Part shown: one piece after another, positions 46,842 to 55,945 of the stretch | Numbering within the stretch: position 1 is the stretch's first letter | Layout of the letters: every line of letters starts with the position of its first letter | Assembly: GCA_965243175.1 (NCBI GenBank) | Contig: OZ251532.1 | Location: forward strand, 744,001 to 808,000 | DNA: 64,000 nucleotides | Origin: VXYL01 sp965243175 | GTDB lineage: Bacteria > Pseudomonadota > Gammaproteobacteria > Pseudomonadales > Azotimanducaceae | Direction: 5' to 3' | Notes under the pieces: model-generated | The model's input: only the letters and a program-made list of their open reading frames with translations | Database searches by the model: none | What the model was told of the DNA's origin: nothing | Made by a program: the position numbers and the translations under genes

Positions 46842-46847
46842 TACAAT
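46842..46847 (+). promoter_or_regulatory. -10-like hexamer next to the copy-2 start codon
   Basis: TACAAT ends 7 bases before the ATG at 46855. It makes an upstream ATG at 46846, which overlaps it, an unlikely start. Confidence 0.4.
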
Positions 46848-46854
46848 GCAGCGT

Positions 46855-48615
46855 ATGGCTGCTGGCGCCGACATCGCCTATCCCGCCATTCCCTACGGGC
46901 GCGCCTACTTCAAGGGCATCCGGCTGGAAGGCTGCCTGTACGTCGACAAGACGCGCTTCATCCGCGAGCTGGAGGACGAGCGCTACGTCTTCTTCGTCCG
47001 CCCGCGACGATTCGGCAAGACCTGCTGGCTCTCCACGCTGGAGAGCTACTACGACCGCCGCGAGGCGGCGGACTTCGACGCCGTGTTCGCCGACACGGAC
47101 ATCGCCGCCAAGCCCACGCCCAACCGCAGCCGCTACGTGGTGCTGCGCTTCAACTTCTCGGCCTTCAACGACGCCCTTGGCACCCTGGAACGGAACTTCG
47201 AGAACTACTGCGCCCTCGTCGTCGAGGATGCTCTGGAGAGCAACGCGGACCTGTTCCCAGACGCGGTGCGCCAACGCATCTGCTCCAAGCCGACGATCAA
47301 CGACAAGCTGAACGCGCTGTTCCTGCACGCCCGCAGGCAGAGCATCCCGCTCTACGTCCTCATCGACGAGTACGACAATTTCTCGAATACGGTGCTTTCG
47401 CGGGAGGGCCCGGACGCCTATCACCAGCTCACCCACGGCGGCGGCTTCTACCGCTGCTTCTTCGCCACGCTGAAGGCGGGCACGGAGAGCGGCAGCCTGG
47501 AGCGGCTGTTCGTCACCGGCGTGTCGCCCGTGACGATGGACGACGTGACCAGCGGCTTCAACATCGGCAAGAACCTGAGCCTGCTGCCGGAGTACAACGA
47601 GCTGCTCGGCTTCACGGAGGCCGACGTGCGCTGGATGCTGAAGACGTACCGCGACATCGGCGCGTTCGACCGCGACGTGGACAAGACGATCGCCACCATG
47701 CGCGAGTGGTACGACGGCTACCAGTTCACCAAGACCGCGCCGAAGACGGTCTACAACGCCGACATGGTGCTCCACTACATGAGCCACTCGGTGCCGAACA
47801 AGCCCGGCCCGGACGACCTCATCGACGTGAACGTGCGCACGGACTACGGCAAGCTGCGCCATCTGCTGCGCACCGGCGAGCGGCTGAACGGCAACTTCGC
47901 GCTGCTGCGCGAGTCCGTGGAGGAAGGGCGAGCAGAGTGCGACATCGTCGCCAGCTTTCCCCAGGCCAGACTGACGGAGCGCGAGAACTTCCTCTCGCTG
48001 ATGCACTACTTCGGCCTGCTGAGCATCCGCTCGGTGGTCGGCGGGGTGCCCAGGCTCGGCATTCCGAACCAGACGGTGCGCCAGCTGACCTACGGCTTTC
48101 TGCGCGATGCGTACCGCGACATCGGCGCGTTCTCGCCGGATCTGGTGACGTTGGACCGCCTGCTGCAACGCATGGCGCTCGACGGCGAATGGCGACCGGC
48201 GATGGATTGGCTGGCGGCGACGGTAGCGGAGCAGACCGGCATCCGCGACTACATGCAGGGCGAGAAAGTCGTGCAGACGTTCCTCGCCACCTACCTGAGC
48301 GCCCCCGGCTACTTCGCCCTGCACACCGAAGGCGAGTTGGCCAAAGGCTACGCCGACATCGTGCTGGAACCCTTGACCGCGCGCTACCCAGGCATGACCC
48401 GCGGCTTCGTGATCGAGGTGAAGTACCTCCGCCGGGATGCGGACCGCGAGGCCCAGGCAGGCGAAGCCGCTACCGCCGCAGAACACCAGCTGCGCCGCTA
48501 CTTGGCCGACGGCCTGCTCGCAAAGCGCTACCCGAACGCGACATTCACCGGCCTGGCGCTGGTGTTCCACGGCTGGGAACTCGTGCATGCCGAGGCGGTG
48601 GAGTCCGCGGCGTAG
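46855..48615 (+). CDS. AAA-ATPase-like / PD-(D/E)XK nuclease superfamily protein (DUF1703 type), copy 2
   Basis: A 586-residue paralogue of the 39377-41131 product. It shares IPYGRAYFKGI, the P-loop-like RPRRFGKT, LYVLIDEYDNF, MDDVTSGFNIGKN and the terminal RGFVIEVKYLRRDA. The alignment is colinear to the end, with long identical runs. The ATG at 46855 is favoured over 46846 because of the -10-like box. The two copies lie in opposite directions, about 5.7 kb apart. Confidence 0.85.
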   Translation: MAAGADIAYPAIPYGRAYFKGIRLEGCLYVDKTRFIRELEDERYVFFVRPRRFGKTCWLSTLESYYDRREAADFDAVFADTDIAAKPTPNRSRYVVLRFNFSAFNDALGTLERNFENYCALVVEDALESNADLFPDAVRQRICSKPTINDKLNALFLHARRQSIPLYVLIDEYDNFSNTVLSREGPDAYHQLTHGGGFYRCFFATLKAGTESGSLERLFVTGVSPVTMDDVTSGFNIGKNLSLLPEYNELLGFTEADVRWMLKTYRDIGAFDRDVDKTIATMREWYDGYQFTKTAPKTVYNADMVLHYMSHSVPNKPGPDDLIDVNVRTDYGKLRHLLRTGERLNGNFALLRESVEEGRAECDIVASFPQARLTERENFLSLMHYFGLLSIRSVVGGVPRLGIPNQTVRQLTYGFLRDAYRDIGAFSPDLVTLDRLLQRMALDGEWRPAMDWLAATVAEQTGIRDYMQGEKVVQTFLATYLSAPGYFALHTEGELAKGYADIVLEPLTARYPGMTRGFVIEVKYLRRDADREAQAGEAATAAEHQLRRYLADGLLAKRYPNATFTGLALVFHGWELVHAEAVESAA

Positions 48616-48848
48616 GCGGGGAGGTGGCTTTTCGCGCAACGGCTACGGCATCTCGCGCCGCATCGTCGGGGAAGGTCGGGAAGACCGCGGAACGCATCCC
48701 ACCAAGACTCAGTGTTATCGCATTGCGGCCACCATGCGACCCGATGAAAGCCACCCCGAGGTCCTCGGCAAGCTGGACGCGACGGCGGCGCACTTCAAGA
48801 TCGGGGAATCGCGAGTTGAATGGACCGGAAACGCCTTGGGATGGATGA

Positions 48849-49470
48849 ATGCCCGACGTCCGCCTGATCGAACGCTGGCTGCCGATCGCCGGGCGCAGAG
48901 AGCCTGCGGGAGCGGACGCCGATGACACCGTTTCCGGCACCGAACCGGCTGCATGTGTGGTGGGCGCGACCACTGGTGGCGTCGCGGGCGGCGATATTGG
49001 CGTCTTTGCTGCCCGATGGCGTTGATCGGCAAGCGTTTCTGCATGTGCTGGGAATACATGGCGACCCGATAGCGGCGCGGAAGAAGATCGCTGCTGCGCG
49101 ACGGGATGGCGGGGACATCTTCGACCAAGCGCCCGATGAGCCGGAGCCGTCGCCCATCACCATCACCTGCAAGTCCGCGGACAGCCTCGACCACATCCAG
49201 AACGCCAGCATCGACGCTGTGGTGATGGATCCCCCGTACCACGACAACGTCATGTACGCCGAACTCTCGGACTTCTTCTACGTCTGGCTCAAGCGCACCG
49301 CCGGCCACGTCTTCCCCGAACTCTTCACCCGCCAGCTCACGGAACAAGGAGAACGAAGCCGTCGCCAACCCGGCCAGGTTCGCCGGCGAGAAGGGCGCCC
49401 GCGCCTTGGCCGGGCGCGACTACCAGGAGCGCATGGCGGCCATCTTCGCTGCGACGGATACTCGTGGTAG
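48849..49470 (+). pseudogene. Decayed DUF1156-type DNA methylase, frameshifted and truncated
   Basis: The start MPDVRLIERWLPIA and, after a frameshift near 48920, LHVWWARPLVASRAAILASL are the N-terminus of DUF1156 proteins. FLHVLGIHGDP follows and then VVMDPPYHDNVMY, the methylase motif IV. A second frameshift near 49345 moves to KENEAVANPARFAGEKGAR and RMAAIFAA, after which homology stops at 49470. The segment between GIHGDP and the motif is shorter than expected. Such methylases occur in defence loci. The 233 bp before it hold no supported gene. Confidence 0.75.
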
Positions 49471-49705
49471 GTGGTGACGGGTTCGGCGACCATGGCGATC
49501 TCGGTGCGGGCATCCCAGAACTCGAAGCGGCCTTCCCAGGAGTCGACCTCGTCGCGGGGGATGCGTACCGGACGGCAACCGGGGAAGCCGGCCACGGCGT
49601 ACTGCCGCCGAGCGTCCACGCGCAGCGGGAGCTTGGTACGCGCCGGTTGGCGTTCGAGGGTGCTTCATCCGCGACGGGCTCGGCGGGCATGTGGGGTTCG
49701 GCCAC
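49464..49705 (-). pseudogene. N-terminal half of a Uma2-family protein
   Basis: A ribosome-binding site (AAGGAG) and GTG at 49705 begin the fragment. After a frameshift near 49640 it reads LRVDARRQYAVAGFPG and VDSWEGRFEFWDARTEIAMV, ending at YHEYPSQR. This is the N-terminal part of Uma2 (DUF820) endonuclease-like proteins. It breaks off at the DUF1156 remnant. The next 190 bp hold no gene. Confidence 0.65.
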
Positions 49706-49895
49706 GGTGCAACTCCTTCTTTTGACCTTCGCCAGCCGCGGCATCGTAGCTCAACCCGTGTCGTAGGGCGGTCAACGTCGCGGTCGAACCGCCGGCCTGC
49801 AAACCGAGCCAGGAACGAGGCTCGCAGCACCGGCCAATCACCGTTTGGACGTTGTAGTGCGCTCAAGCGCTGGAAGACGCTGCGCCATGCGTGCC

Positions 49896-50660
49896 TTACC
49901 GTCTCGCGAGCATCGCGGCGAGCTCTTCCTCGGTTGCGCCATGCAGCAACCCGGCGCTGAAGTGGGCGAGTCGCTCGGGGCCGACTTGGGCGAGCTGTGG
50001 TGCCAGAGTTTGGGCGGACGTCGCACCGAAACGCATTGCGGCCTGCGCCCTGAGCAGTTCGCGCTGTCCTGCAAGATGGCCTTCCTGCCGTCCCTCGTCG
50101 CGCTCCGCTTTCAGGAACAGGGAATCGTCCGGCCCGGTGCCTTCGCGCTCGCCCAGCGCCCGACCGATTCGGCGCAACGTCGCCGTCGTCTCGGCGGAAG
50201 GCGTCTCCTCGTTCAGCGCCCGGTGGATATCCATCGCCGTCCAGCCGGCGAACGCCGCGCTGGCCGCGCGTTCCTCGAACCGGCCCGATGCGCCCAGAAC
50301 ATGGATGCGCAGACCGGGCGCCTTGCGCTTCGGCCGGCTGCGCGACGCCGCATCGGGCACTTCCACCCACAGCTCCGGGAAGCCCCACTCCTCGTAGAGA
50401 TCGAACTTCCGTCGATACACGTCCGTGGTGTGGTCCACCTCCAGCACCACGTCCGGCAGCTTCTGCCCCACCTCCATCGCCGCGCCCTGGGGCGATCCCG
50501 GTCCGGATGCAGGTAGACCGTCTGGTCCGCCTGCATGATCTGCGCCTTGGCGCCGGTGTCGGTGCGCAGCAGCAGGGCGGCGGTGCCGAGCGTGTCGATG
50601 GACGAGCCGCGGCTGTGGGCGATGATCGCCGTCAGGTGCGCCAGGCGCCGCGACGATGAG
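49896..50660 (-). pseudogene. C-terminal part of a Uma2-family protein, frameshifted
   Basis: The fragment opens with RRLAHLTAIIAHSRGSSIDT and KAQIMQADQTVYLHPDRD. One base is missing near 50490. The frame then continues as AAMEVGQKLPDVVLEVDHTT and GFPELWVEVPD, the PD-(D/E)XK-like core of Uma2 proteins, to a normal end (LAAMLARR). It starts at just the residue where the N-terminal fragment at 49464 stops. From its own ATG at 50477 a 193-residue protein could still be made. Confidence 0.7.
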
Positions 50661-50698
50661 TAGGAGTCTCGTTGCGTTTGGCCCTACACTCGCAGTCC

Positions 50699-51484
50699 AT
50701 GGACGAAGACGCCTTCTACACCGAGCATTGGCAGGACATCGAGGACGAGCGGGTTGCGCGCTACGAGCGCATGTTCGCGTGGCGGGATGCGCAGGCCGCT
50801 TTGCTCGAACCGCTTGACGTGCGGGCTGGCTGCCGGGTGCTGGATTACGGCTGCGGGCCTGGTTTCGTTGCCAGGGCGATGGCGGACATGGCCGAGGCTG
50901 GCGGGCATGTGTACGGGGTGGACATCAACGCGCGTTTCGTTGCCGATGCCAATCGGCGTGGCGAGGGGGTGCGGCACCTTTCCTACCATCGCGTCGAAGG
51001 TGGTCGCATTCCCCTTTCCGATGGCGTGGTCGATCGGGTGCTGTGCAAGAACGTGCTCGAGTACGTGCCGGACGTGGGCGCCACGCTCGCGGAGTTCCAG
51101 CGCGTGCTTGAACCCGGCGGGCGCATTCTGGCTATCGACAGCGACTGGGGGTTCGTGGTGGTCGAGCCGTGGGGCGGGGCGAGGACGGCGCGGTTCTTCG
51201 CGGCGGCTTCGCCGGCGTTCAAGACGCCGGAGATCGGGCGTGGGCTGCGCGCGGCGCTGATGGACGCCGGGTTCGTCGATGTCGAAGTGGACATACGCGC
51301 CGGGGTGGACACGACCGGGCGCAGCTTGGAGGTTCTGCGCAACATGGCGAGCTACGCTGGCGCCTTCGATGCGATGCCTGAAGCGGAAGTCGCCGCGATG
51401 TTGGCCGAAGCCGAGGCAGCGGTGGAGGGCGGTCGCTATCTGTTCTGTTTGCCGCAGTTTTCGGTGTCCGGGCGGCGGCCTTGA
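50699..51484 (+). CDS. SAM-dependent methyltransferase
   Basis: A 261-residue class I methyltransferase. Motif I is CRVLDYGCGPGFVARAM (about 46-62), motif II VYGVDINARFV, motif IV CKNVLEYVPD, and post-motif LEPGGRILAID. It resembles UbiE/ArsM-like small-molecule methyltransferases; substrate unknown. The ATG at 50699 comes 8 bases after TACACT, another -10-like box. Confidence 0.9.
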   Translation: MDEDAFYTEHWQDIEDERVARYERMFAWRDAQAALLEPLDVRAGCRVLDYGCGPGFVARAMADMAEAGGHVYGVDINARFVADANRRGEGVRHLSYHRVEGGRIPLSDGVVDRVLCKNVLEYVPDVGATLAEFQRVLEPGGRILAIDSDWGFVVVEPWGGARTARFFAAASPAFKTPEIGRGLRAALMDAGFVDVEVDIRAGVDTTGRSLEVLRNMASYAGAFDAMPEAEVAAMLAEAEAAVEGGRYLFCLPQFSVSGRRP

Positions 51485-51542
51485 CGCTGCTTGGTGCCTG
51501 ATCTTTCGCGGCGCATGGGGCGTTCTGTTCGTTTTTCAAGGT

Positions 51543-51570
51543 CTTTGCTTCCAATCGGGAATCCCCACAT
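51543..51570 (+). promoter_or_regulatory. Possible heat-shock (sigma32-like) promoter before hsp20
   Basis: CCCCACAT (51563-51570) resembles the sigma32 -10 CCCCATnT. CTTTGC 14 bp upstream is only a weak match to CTTGAA. Context (small heat-shock gene 41 bp downstream) supports it; the sequence alone does not prove it. Confidence 0.3.
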
Positions 51571-51611
51571 AGGGAGCCGTCACACGGTTCATCCAGAGAA
51601 AGGAGCAAGAC

Positions 51612-52007
51612 ATGAACATCGTACGTTGGGATCCCTTCCGCGAGTTGGAGCAGGCGTTCGTCGCGCCGAACGCGCTCAACTGGCAGCCGGCTGCGGACGT
51701 CCGCGAAACCAAGGACGGCTACCGCGTCGAGCTGGAGTTGCCCGCCGTCGAGCGCAAGGACGTGCGCATCGAACTGCAGGAGCGCACGCTCCGCGTCTCC
51801 GGCGAGCGCCGCTTCGCCGACGAGCAGGAGCACGGCCGCGTGCAACGCAAGGAGCGGCGCTACGGCAAGTTCGCCCGCAGCTTCCGACTGCCGGCGGATG
51901 CGGACCCGAGCGCCGTCCGCGCCACCGCCAAGGACGGCGTGGTGACGATCGACGTCGCCAAGTCCGCCACGGCGCAGCCGCGCGCCATCGAGGTGGAAGC
52001 CGCCTAA
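51612..52007 (+). CDS. Hsp20/alpha-crystallin small heat-shock protein
   Basis: A 131-residue holdase chaperone. MNIVRWDPFRELEQAF is the usual N-terminus. The alpha-crystallin domain covers about 27-115, with DGYRVELELPAVERKDVRI, YGKFARSFRLP and KDGVVTIDVAK. AAAGGAGC is the ribosome-binding site. A hairpin follows the stop. Confidence 0.95.
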   Translation: MNIVRWDPFRELEQAFVAPNALNWQPAADVRETKDGYRVELELPAVERKDVRIELQERTLRVSGERRFADEQEHGRVQRKERRYGKFARSFRLPADADPSAVRATAKDGVVTIDVAKSATAQPRAIEVEAA

Positions 52008-52019
52008 GGCGCCACCTCT

Positions 52020-52050
52020 CGCCGCGCCAGCTCTCCCGGCTGGCGCGGCG
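52020..52050 (+). terminator. Hairpin after hsp20
   Basis: An 11-bp perfect stem (CGCCGCGCCAG / CTGGCGCGGCG) with a 9-base loop, 13 bases after the stop. No strong T-run. Confidence 0.65.
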
Positions 52051-52158
52051 ACTTCCGCCAGATCTCGGCTGGCAATCTACGAACCATCCTGCTGCCTTCG
52101 TGTCTGGTTGGAGGCACCATGTATATTCCGCCGCGAATCTTCGCGAGGCCCCGCGTCA

Positions 52159-53139
52159 ATGCCTGCGAGCCGCCACATCGCGTTCGTTACGGATCCCATC
52201 GAGACGTTCAACGTCAAGAAGGATTCCACGCTGGCCATGATCCGGGCCGCGCAGCGTCGCGGCTGGCGGATTTCCGTGCTCGGCGTTGGCGACCTGGCGC
52301 TGCAGCACGGGGGCGTCGTCGGCTGGATGCGGGATCTCGTTCTCGCGGATGAAGCGGTCGCGGACCTCGATGCCATTGAAGGCGACGACTACTACCGAGT
52401 GGGCCCGTCGTTGCGGCTGCCGCTTGCCGACGTCGACGTCGTGATGATGCGCAAGGATCCGCCCTTCGACATGGGCTACGTCTACGCGACGTATCTGCTG
52501 GAAAGGGCGGTCGATCAAGGCGCGGTGGTCGTAAACAACCCGCGCGCGCTCCGCGACTGCAACGAGAAGTTCTACGCCACCGCCTTCGAGCAATGCACGC
52601 CGCCGCTGATCGTCGCTTCCCGCAAGGATCTGCTGATGGACTTCCACGCCGAACACCAGGACGTGGTGTTCAAGAAGCTCGACGGCATGGGCGGCATGAG
52701 CATCTTCCGCGTCCGCCCGGACGACCCCAACCTGCGCGTGGTCATCGAGACGCTCACCGACAACGAGCGGCAACCAGTGATGGCGCAGAAGTTCATCCCG
52801 GAAATCAGCGCTGGCGACAAGCGCATCCTGCTCATCGACGGCAAGCCGGTTCCCTACGCGCTGGCGCGGATACCGATGCAGGGCGAGACGCGCGGCAATC
52901 TCGCAGCCGGCGGCGAAGGCGTTGGCCAGCCGCTCACCGAGCGCGACCGCTTCATCGCGGAGACGGTTGGCGGCGAACTCGGCCCGCGCGGCTTGCGGTT
53001 CGTCGGCATCGACGTGATCGGCGACTACTTGACGGAGATCAACGTGACCTGCCCCACCTGCATCCGCGAACTCGACCGCGGCTTCGGCCTGGACATCGCC
53101 GGCGATCTGCTGGACGCCGTGGCTGAGAGTCTCGGTTGA
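52159..53139 (+). CDS. gshB: Glutathione synthetase
   Basis: A 326-residue ATP-grasp ligase that adds glycine to gamma-glutamylcysteine. FVTDPIETFNVKKDST, MMRKDPPFDMGY, VFKKLDGMGGMSIFR, and RFVGIDVIGDYLTEIN with TCPTCIRELD are the standard signatures. It leads the gshB-tonB-yqgE-ruvX block known from gammaproteobacteria. TATATT (52122-52127) about 31 bases upstream may be the -10. Confidence 0.97.
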   Translation: MPASRHIAFVTDPIETFNVKKDSTLAMIRAAQRRGWRISVLGVGDLALQHGGVVGWMRDLVLADEAVADLDAIEGDDYYRVGPSLRLPLADVDVVMMRKDPPFDMGYVYATYLLERAVDQGAVVVNNPRALRDCNEKFYATAFEQCTPPLIVASRKDLLMDFHAEHQDVVFKKLDGMGGMSIFRVRPDDPNLRVVIETLTDNERQPVMAQKFIPEISAGDKRILLIDGKPVPYALARIPMQGETRGNLAAGGEGVGQPLTERDRFIAETVGGELGPRGLRFVGIDVIGDYLTEINVTCPTCIRELDRGFGLDIAGDLLDAVAESLG

Positions 53140-53921
53140 AAATTCGCGCTCCAAAGGCCAGTGCTCCGAGGGAAGCCGGGGCGTCCGGGGCGGTGTTGTC
53201 GAAGGACAGGCTGCGTCTAGGAGTGTGCGTTACGGTCGCCGTTGCTCTGCATCTGGCGCTGTTCTTCGGCACCTACATCCCCGGGATACCGACTGCGCCA
53301 GCCGTGATCGACGCGGTGCTCACGACGTTGCCAAGCCCGGCCCCGCGGCCAGAGGCGGAAGTTGCGCCCCCGGTGGCAGCGCTCGACGCACCGGCTGAAC
53401 CCGAACCGCCGGCCGCCTCGCCACCTCCCGAGGCCGCGCCAATCGCTCCGCCACAGCAAATCGCCACGCCTACGCCGCCCGTCAGCCCGTTCGCCGGCCG
53501 AAACGTCGCCGCCTTGGCCCGCGCCGTTGCCGCCACCGCCACTCCCACGAACGAACACGCGCCGTCGCGGGTGCGAAGATTGGGGCGCGTCGCTCCCCCG
53601 CCGGGCACCGACTTCGCCTATTATCTGGCGTCTTGGCGACGCAAAGTGGAGCGCGTCGGGCAGCTCAACTATCCGCGCGAAGCACGCGCCCAGGGCATCG
53701 TCGGCAGTCTGCGGCTGCTGGTGACGATCACGCCGGACGGCGCGTTGGACGACGTGCGGGTGCTGGAAACCAGCGGCCACGCGCTCCTCGACGACGCGGC
53801 GTTGCGGATCGTGCGCTTGGCTGCCCCGTACGCGCCCTTTCCCCCGACGATGCGGGCCACAACGGACGTTCTGGAGATCGAACGCACTTGGCGCTTTCTG
53901 AACAGTCGGCTCTCTTCCTAG
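53136..53921 (+). CDS. TonB-family energy transducer
   Basis: A 261-residue inner-membrane protein. One helix (VCVTVAVALHLALFFGTYI, about 30-48), a Pro/Ala/Glu-rich periplasmic spacer (about 60-125) and a C-terminal TonB domain (NYPREARAQGIVGSLRLLV, ALRIVRLAAPYAPFPP). It transfers proton-motive force to outer-membrane receptors, perhaps including the one at 42293. It starts with TTG overlapping the gshB stop by 4 bp. Confidence 0.9.
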   Translation: MKIRAPKASAPREAGASGAVLSKDRLRLGVCVTVAVALHLALFFGTYIPGIPTAPAVIDAVLTTLPSPAPRPEAEVAPPVAALDAPAEPEPPAASPPPEAAPIAPPQQIATPTPPVSPFAGRNVAALARAVAATATPTNEHAPSRVRRLGRVAPPPGTDFAYYLASWRRKVERVGQLNYPREARAQGIVGSLRLLVTITPDGALDDVRVLETSGHALLDDAALRIVRLAAPYAPFPPTMRATTDVLEIERTWRFLNSRLSS

Positions 53922-54000
53922 CGAAGCAACGGCGCAGGTCGGGCAGGCGCGTGGCCTGCCAAGCCGCTCGGCCCGCGGCAAACGAACAGAGGCAAGCACC

Positions 54001-54546
54001 GTGCATCTGACCGGCCAGTTGCTCATCGCCATGCCGAAGCTGCATGGCTCGATCTTCGGCGAGAGCGTCATCTACGTCTGGGCGCACGACGAAGAGGGTG
54101 CCCAGGGCCTGGTCGTCAACCAGCCGCACGACTTGACGCTCGTCAAGCTGCTACACCAACTCGACCTGCCGTCGCAGGTCTCGATCGATGCGCGCGTTGC
54201 CGATGGCGGCCCGGTGGAGCCGCAACGCGGATTCATCCTGCACACCAACGACGTGAGCGTGGAATCCAGCGACGACGCAGGCAACGATCTCACCATCTCC
54301 TACAGCCGCGAGATCCTCGAACTGATCGCCTCCGCACAGGGGCCGAGCCGGTTTCTGGTCGCCCTCGGCTACGCTGGCTGGGGCCCCGGCCAGCTGGAGC
54401 ACGAAGTGCAGGATTCAGCCTGGCTCACCGCCCCAAGCTGCCACGACTTGCTGTTCGAGGTGCCGTTCAGCGAACGCCTGGACCGCGCCGCCGCCTCCCT
54501 CGGCATCGACCTGCGCTTGCTCGGAACCGACGCCGGCCTCGCCTGA
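54001..54546 (+). CDS. YqgE/AlgH family protein
   Basis: A 181-residue protein with the family's LTGQLLIAMPKLHGSIFGES-type start, GLVVNQP, and VALGYAGWGPGQLEHE. Start GTG. The biochemical role is unsettled; the family is always near ruvX in gammaproteobacteria. Confidence 0.93.
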   Translation: MHLTGQLLIAMPKLHGSIFGESVIYVWAHDEEGAQGLVVNQPHDLTLVKLLHQLDLPSQVSIDARVADGGPVEPQRGFILHTNDVSVESSDDAGNDLTISYSREILELIASAQGPSRFLVALGYAGWGPGQLEHEVQDSAWLTAPSCHDLLFEVPFSERLDRAAASLGIDLRLLGTDAGLA

Positions 54547-54548
54547 CC

Positions 54549-54929
54549 TTGGCCGCGCTGGTCTTCGACTTCGGCCTCAAGCACATCGGCGTCGCGTTCG
54601 CGCAGCCGTGCGGCAACATCGCCCGCGGCCTGGCGACGATTCCCGCCAAGAACGGAACGCCCCGCTGGAGCGCCCTCGACCCCTTGCTCGCCGAGTGGCA
54701 GCCGACCACGCTGGTAGTCGGGCTGCCCCTCAACATGGATGGCACGGCAAGCGAAATGTCGACCCGCGCCCGCGACTTCGGCCAGCAGCTCGCGCATCGC
54801 TACGCCCTGCCCATCGACTACGCCGACGAACGCCTCTCGACGTTCGAGGCGACCTCCCGTGGCGCCGACGGCTCGCGCAGCCACATGGCGGCCGCGGAGG
54901 TCATCGCGGAGACGTGGCTCGGCCGATAA
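54549..54929 (+). CDS. ruvX: RuvX/YqgF family RNase H-fold protein
   Basis: A 126-residue putative Holliday-junction resolvase and rRNA-processing nuclease. VFDFGLKHIGVA holds the first Asp, LVVGLPLNMDGTASEMSTRA is the central motif, and YADERLSTFEA holds the later acidic pair. It starts with TTG directly after yqgE. The usual next genes, pyrR and pyrB, are absent. Confidence 0.92.
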   Translation: MAALVFDFGLKHIGVAFAQPCGNIARGLATIPAKNGTPRWSALDPLLAEWQPTTLVVGLPLNMDGTASEMSTRARDFGQQLAHRYALPIDYADERLSTFEATSRGADGSRSHMAAAEVIAETWLGR

Positions 54930-54998
54930 CGCTCTATCGGACATCAAATGGCGAGAGCGCGAAGGTCGCAGTCCTTTAGCGGTGCTATGCTCTCGCTC

Positions 54999-55286
54999 AT
55001 GCCGACCCAACGCTCGACCGTCGCCACATCGCGCAGCGGCACCAGCCGGACCGAGGCGACGCGGGTGGATTGGCCGAAGCTGTTGGAACACGAGCCGTTC
55101 CCACCCATGTCCCCGGAAACGCACTACCGCCTGCTGGAGGCGGCCTGCGAAATCGCAGCCGAACAGCTGCGGTTCCGTTTCCCCGGCGTCACCGTTCCCA
55201 GAGACAATCAACCACCGTTGCCCGAGTCCAGTCGAGCCCTCATCCGCCGGTTGGCGCGGGAGAGCCGCGAACGGCGGCATGGCTGA
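54999..55286 (+). CDS. Small protein of unknown function, candidate antitoxin
   Basis: A 95-residue basic, Arg-rich protein. The centre has HYRLLEAACEIAAEQLRFRF, likely a helix. Its ATG lies 7 bases after TATGCT (54986-54991), a -10-like box, so the mRNA may be leaderless. It overlaps the nucleotidyltransferase gene by 8 bp. By position it could be the antitoxin of that gene; no family recognised. Confidence 0.65.
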   Translation: MPTQRSTVATSRSGTSRTEATRVDWPKLLEHEPFPPMSPETHYRLLEAACEIAAEQLRFRFPGVTVPRDNQPPLPESSRALIRRLARESRERRHG

Positions 55287-55869
55287 GGGCGCCGCGTGTT
55301 CGATCGCGCGGCGACTTGCGGACGTCCTGGAAACCCACGACATCCCCTACGCCATCGGCGGTGCGCTCGCGTTAGGCTACTACACCGAGCCTCGGGGCAC
55401 GGTCGACGTGGACATCAACATCTTCGTCACGCCCCCGGATGCCATCGACGCCTTGCTTCGGACGCTCGGCGAAATCGGCTTTCAAGTGGAACGACCAGAG
55501 ACGGTGGTGAGGACCGCGACCGAGGATGGCCAGTTCCGCGGGCGCATCGACGGGGTGCGCGTCGACGTTTTCGTGCCGGCGATCGACTACTACGCGTCCT
55601 TGCAGCAAAGACGGCGGCGGGTGCCTTTCGGGGGCGGCAACGTGTGGGTGCTCGGCGCAGAAGACTTGGCGGTGCTCAAGTTGATGTTCTTCCGGCCCAA
55701 GGATGTCGCCGACCTGCACGCCTTGGCGCGGGACTACGGTGAACGGCTCGACGCCGAGGCCGTTCGCGCGCAAGTCGTGGCGCTGGTCGGCGACGACGAC
55801 ACGCGAGTGGACGAGTGGGATCGGATCGTCGCTACGGCACTCGGCAGCGATGACGCACGGCGACCGTAG
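55279..55869 (+). CDS. Nucleotidyltransferase-fold protein, AbiEii-like
   Basis: A 196-residue protein with a pol-beta-type nucleotidyltransferase core: IGGALALGYYTEPRGT with G27-G28, then D43-x-D45 (TVDVDINIF), and the third Asp in GVRVDVFVP. EDLAVLKLMFFRPKDVADL is the family's helical region. AbiEii/MNT-type toxins and DUF6036-like proteins share this. It overlaps the small upstream gene, suggesting a toxin-antitoxin pair. Confidence 0.78.
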   Translation: MAEGAACSIARRLADVLETHDIPYAIGGALALGYYTEPRGTVDVDINIFVTPPDAIDALLRTLGEIGFQVERPETVVRTATEDGQFRGRIDGVRVDVFVPAIDYYASLQQRRRRVPFGGGNVWVLGAEDLAVLKLMFFRPKDVADLHALARDYGERLDAEAVRAQVVALVGDDDTRVDEWDRIVATALGSDDARRP

Positions 55870-55945
55870 CTCGACGCGGGACGCTACACCCGAGCCGCGT
55901 CAGCCATTACAATCGCCGTCCTTCCACAGAGGGCGGGAATCGCAG

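Noticed and set aside
48616..48848. Possible gene fragment with an ATG near 48734 upstream of the DUF1156 remnant
   Set aside because: The frame looks mildly protein-like but has no recognisable motif and runs into the pseudogene; it cannot be supported.
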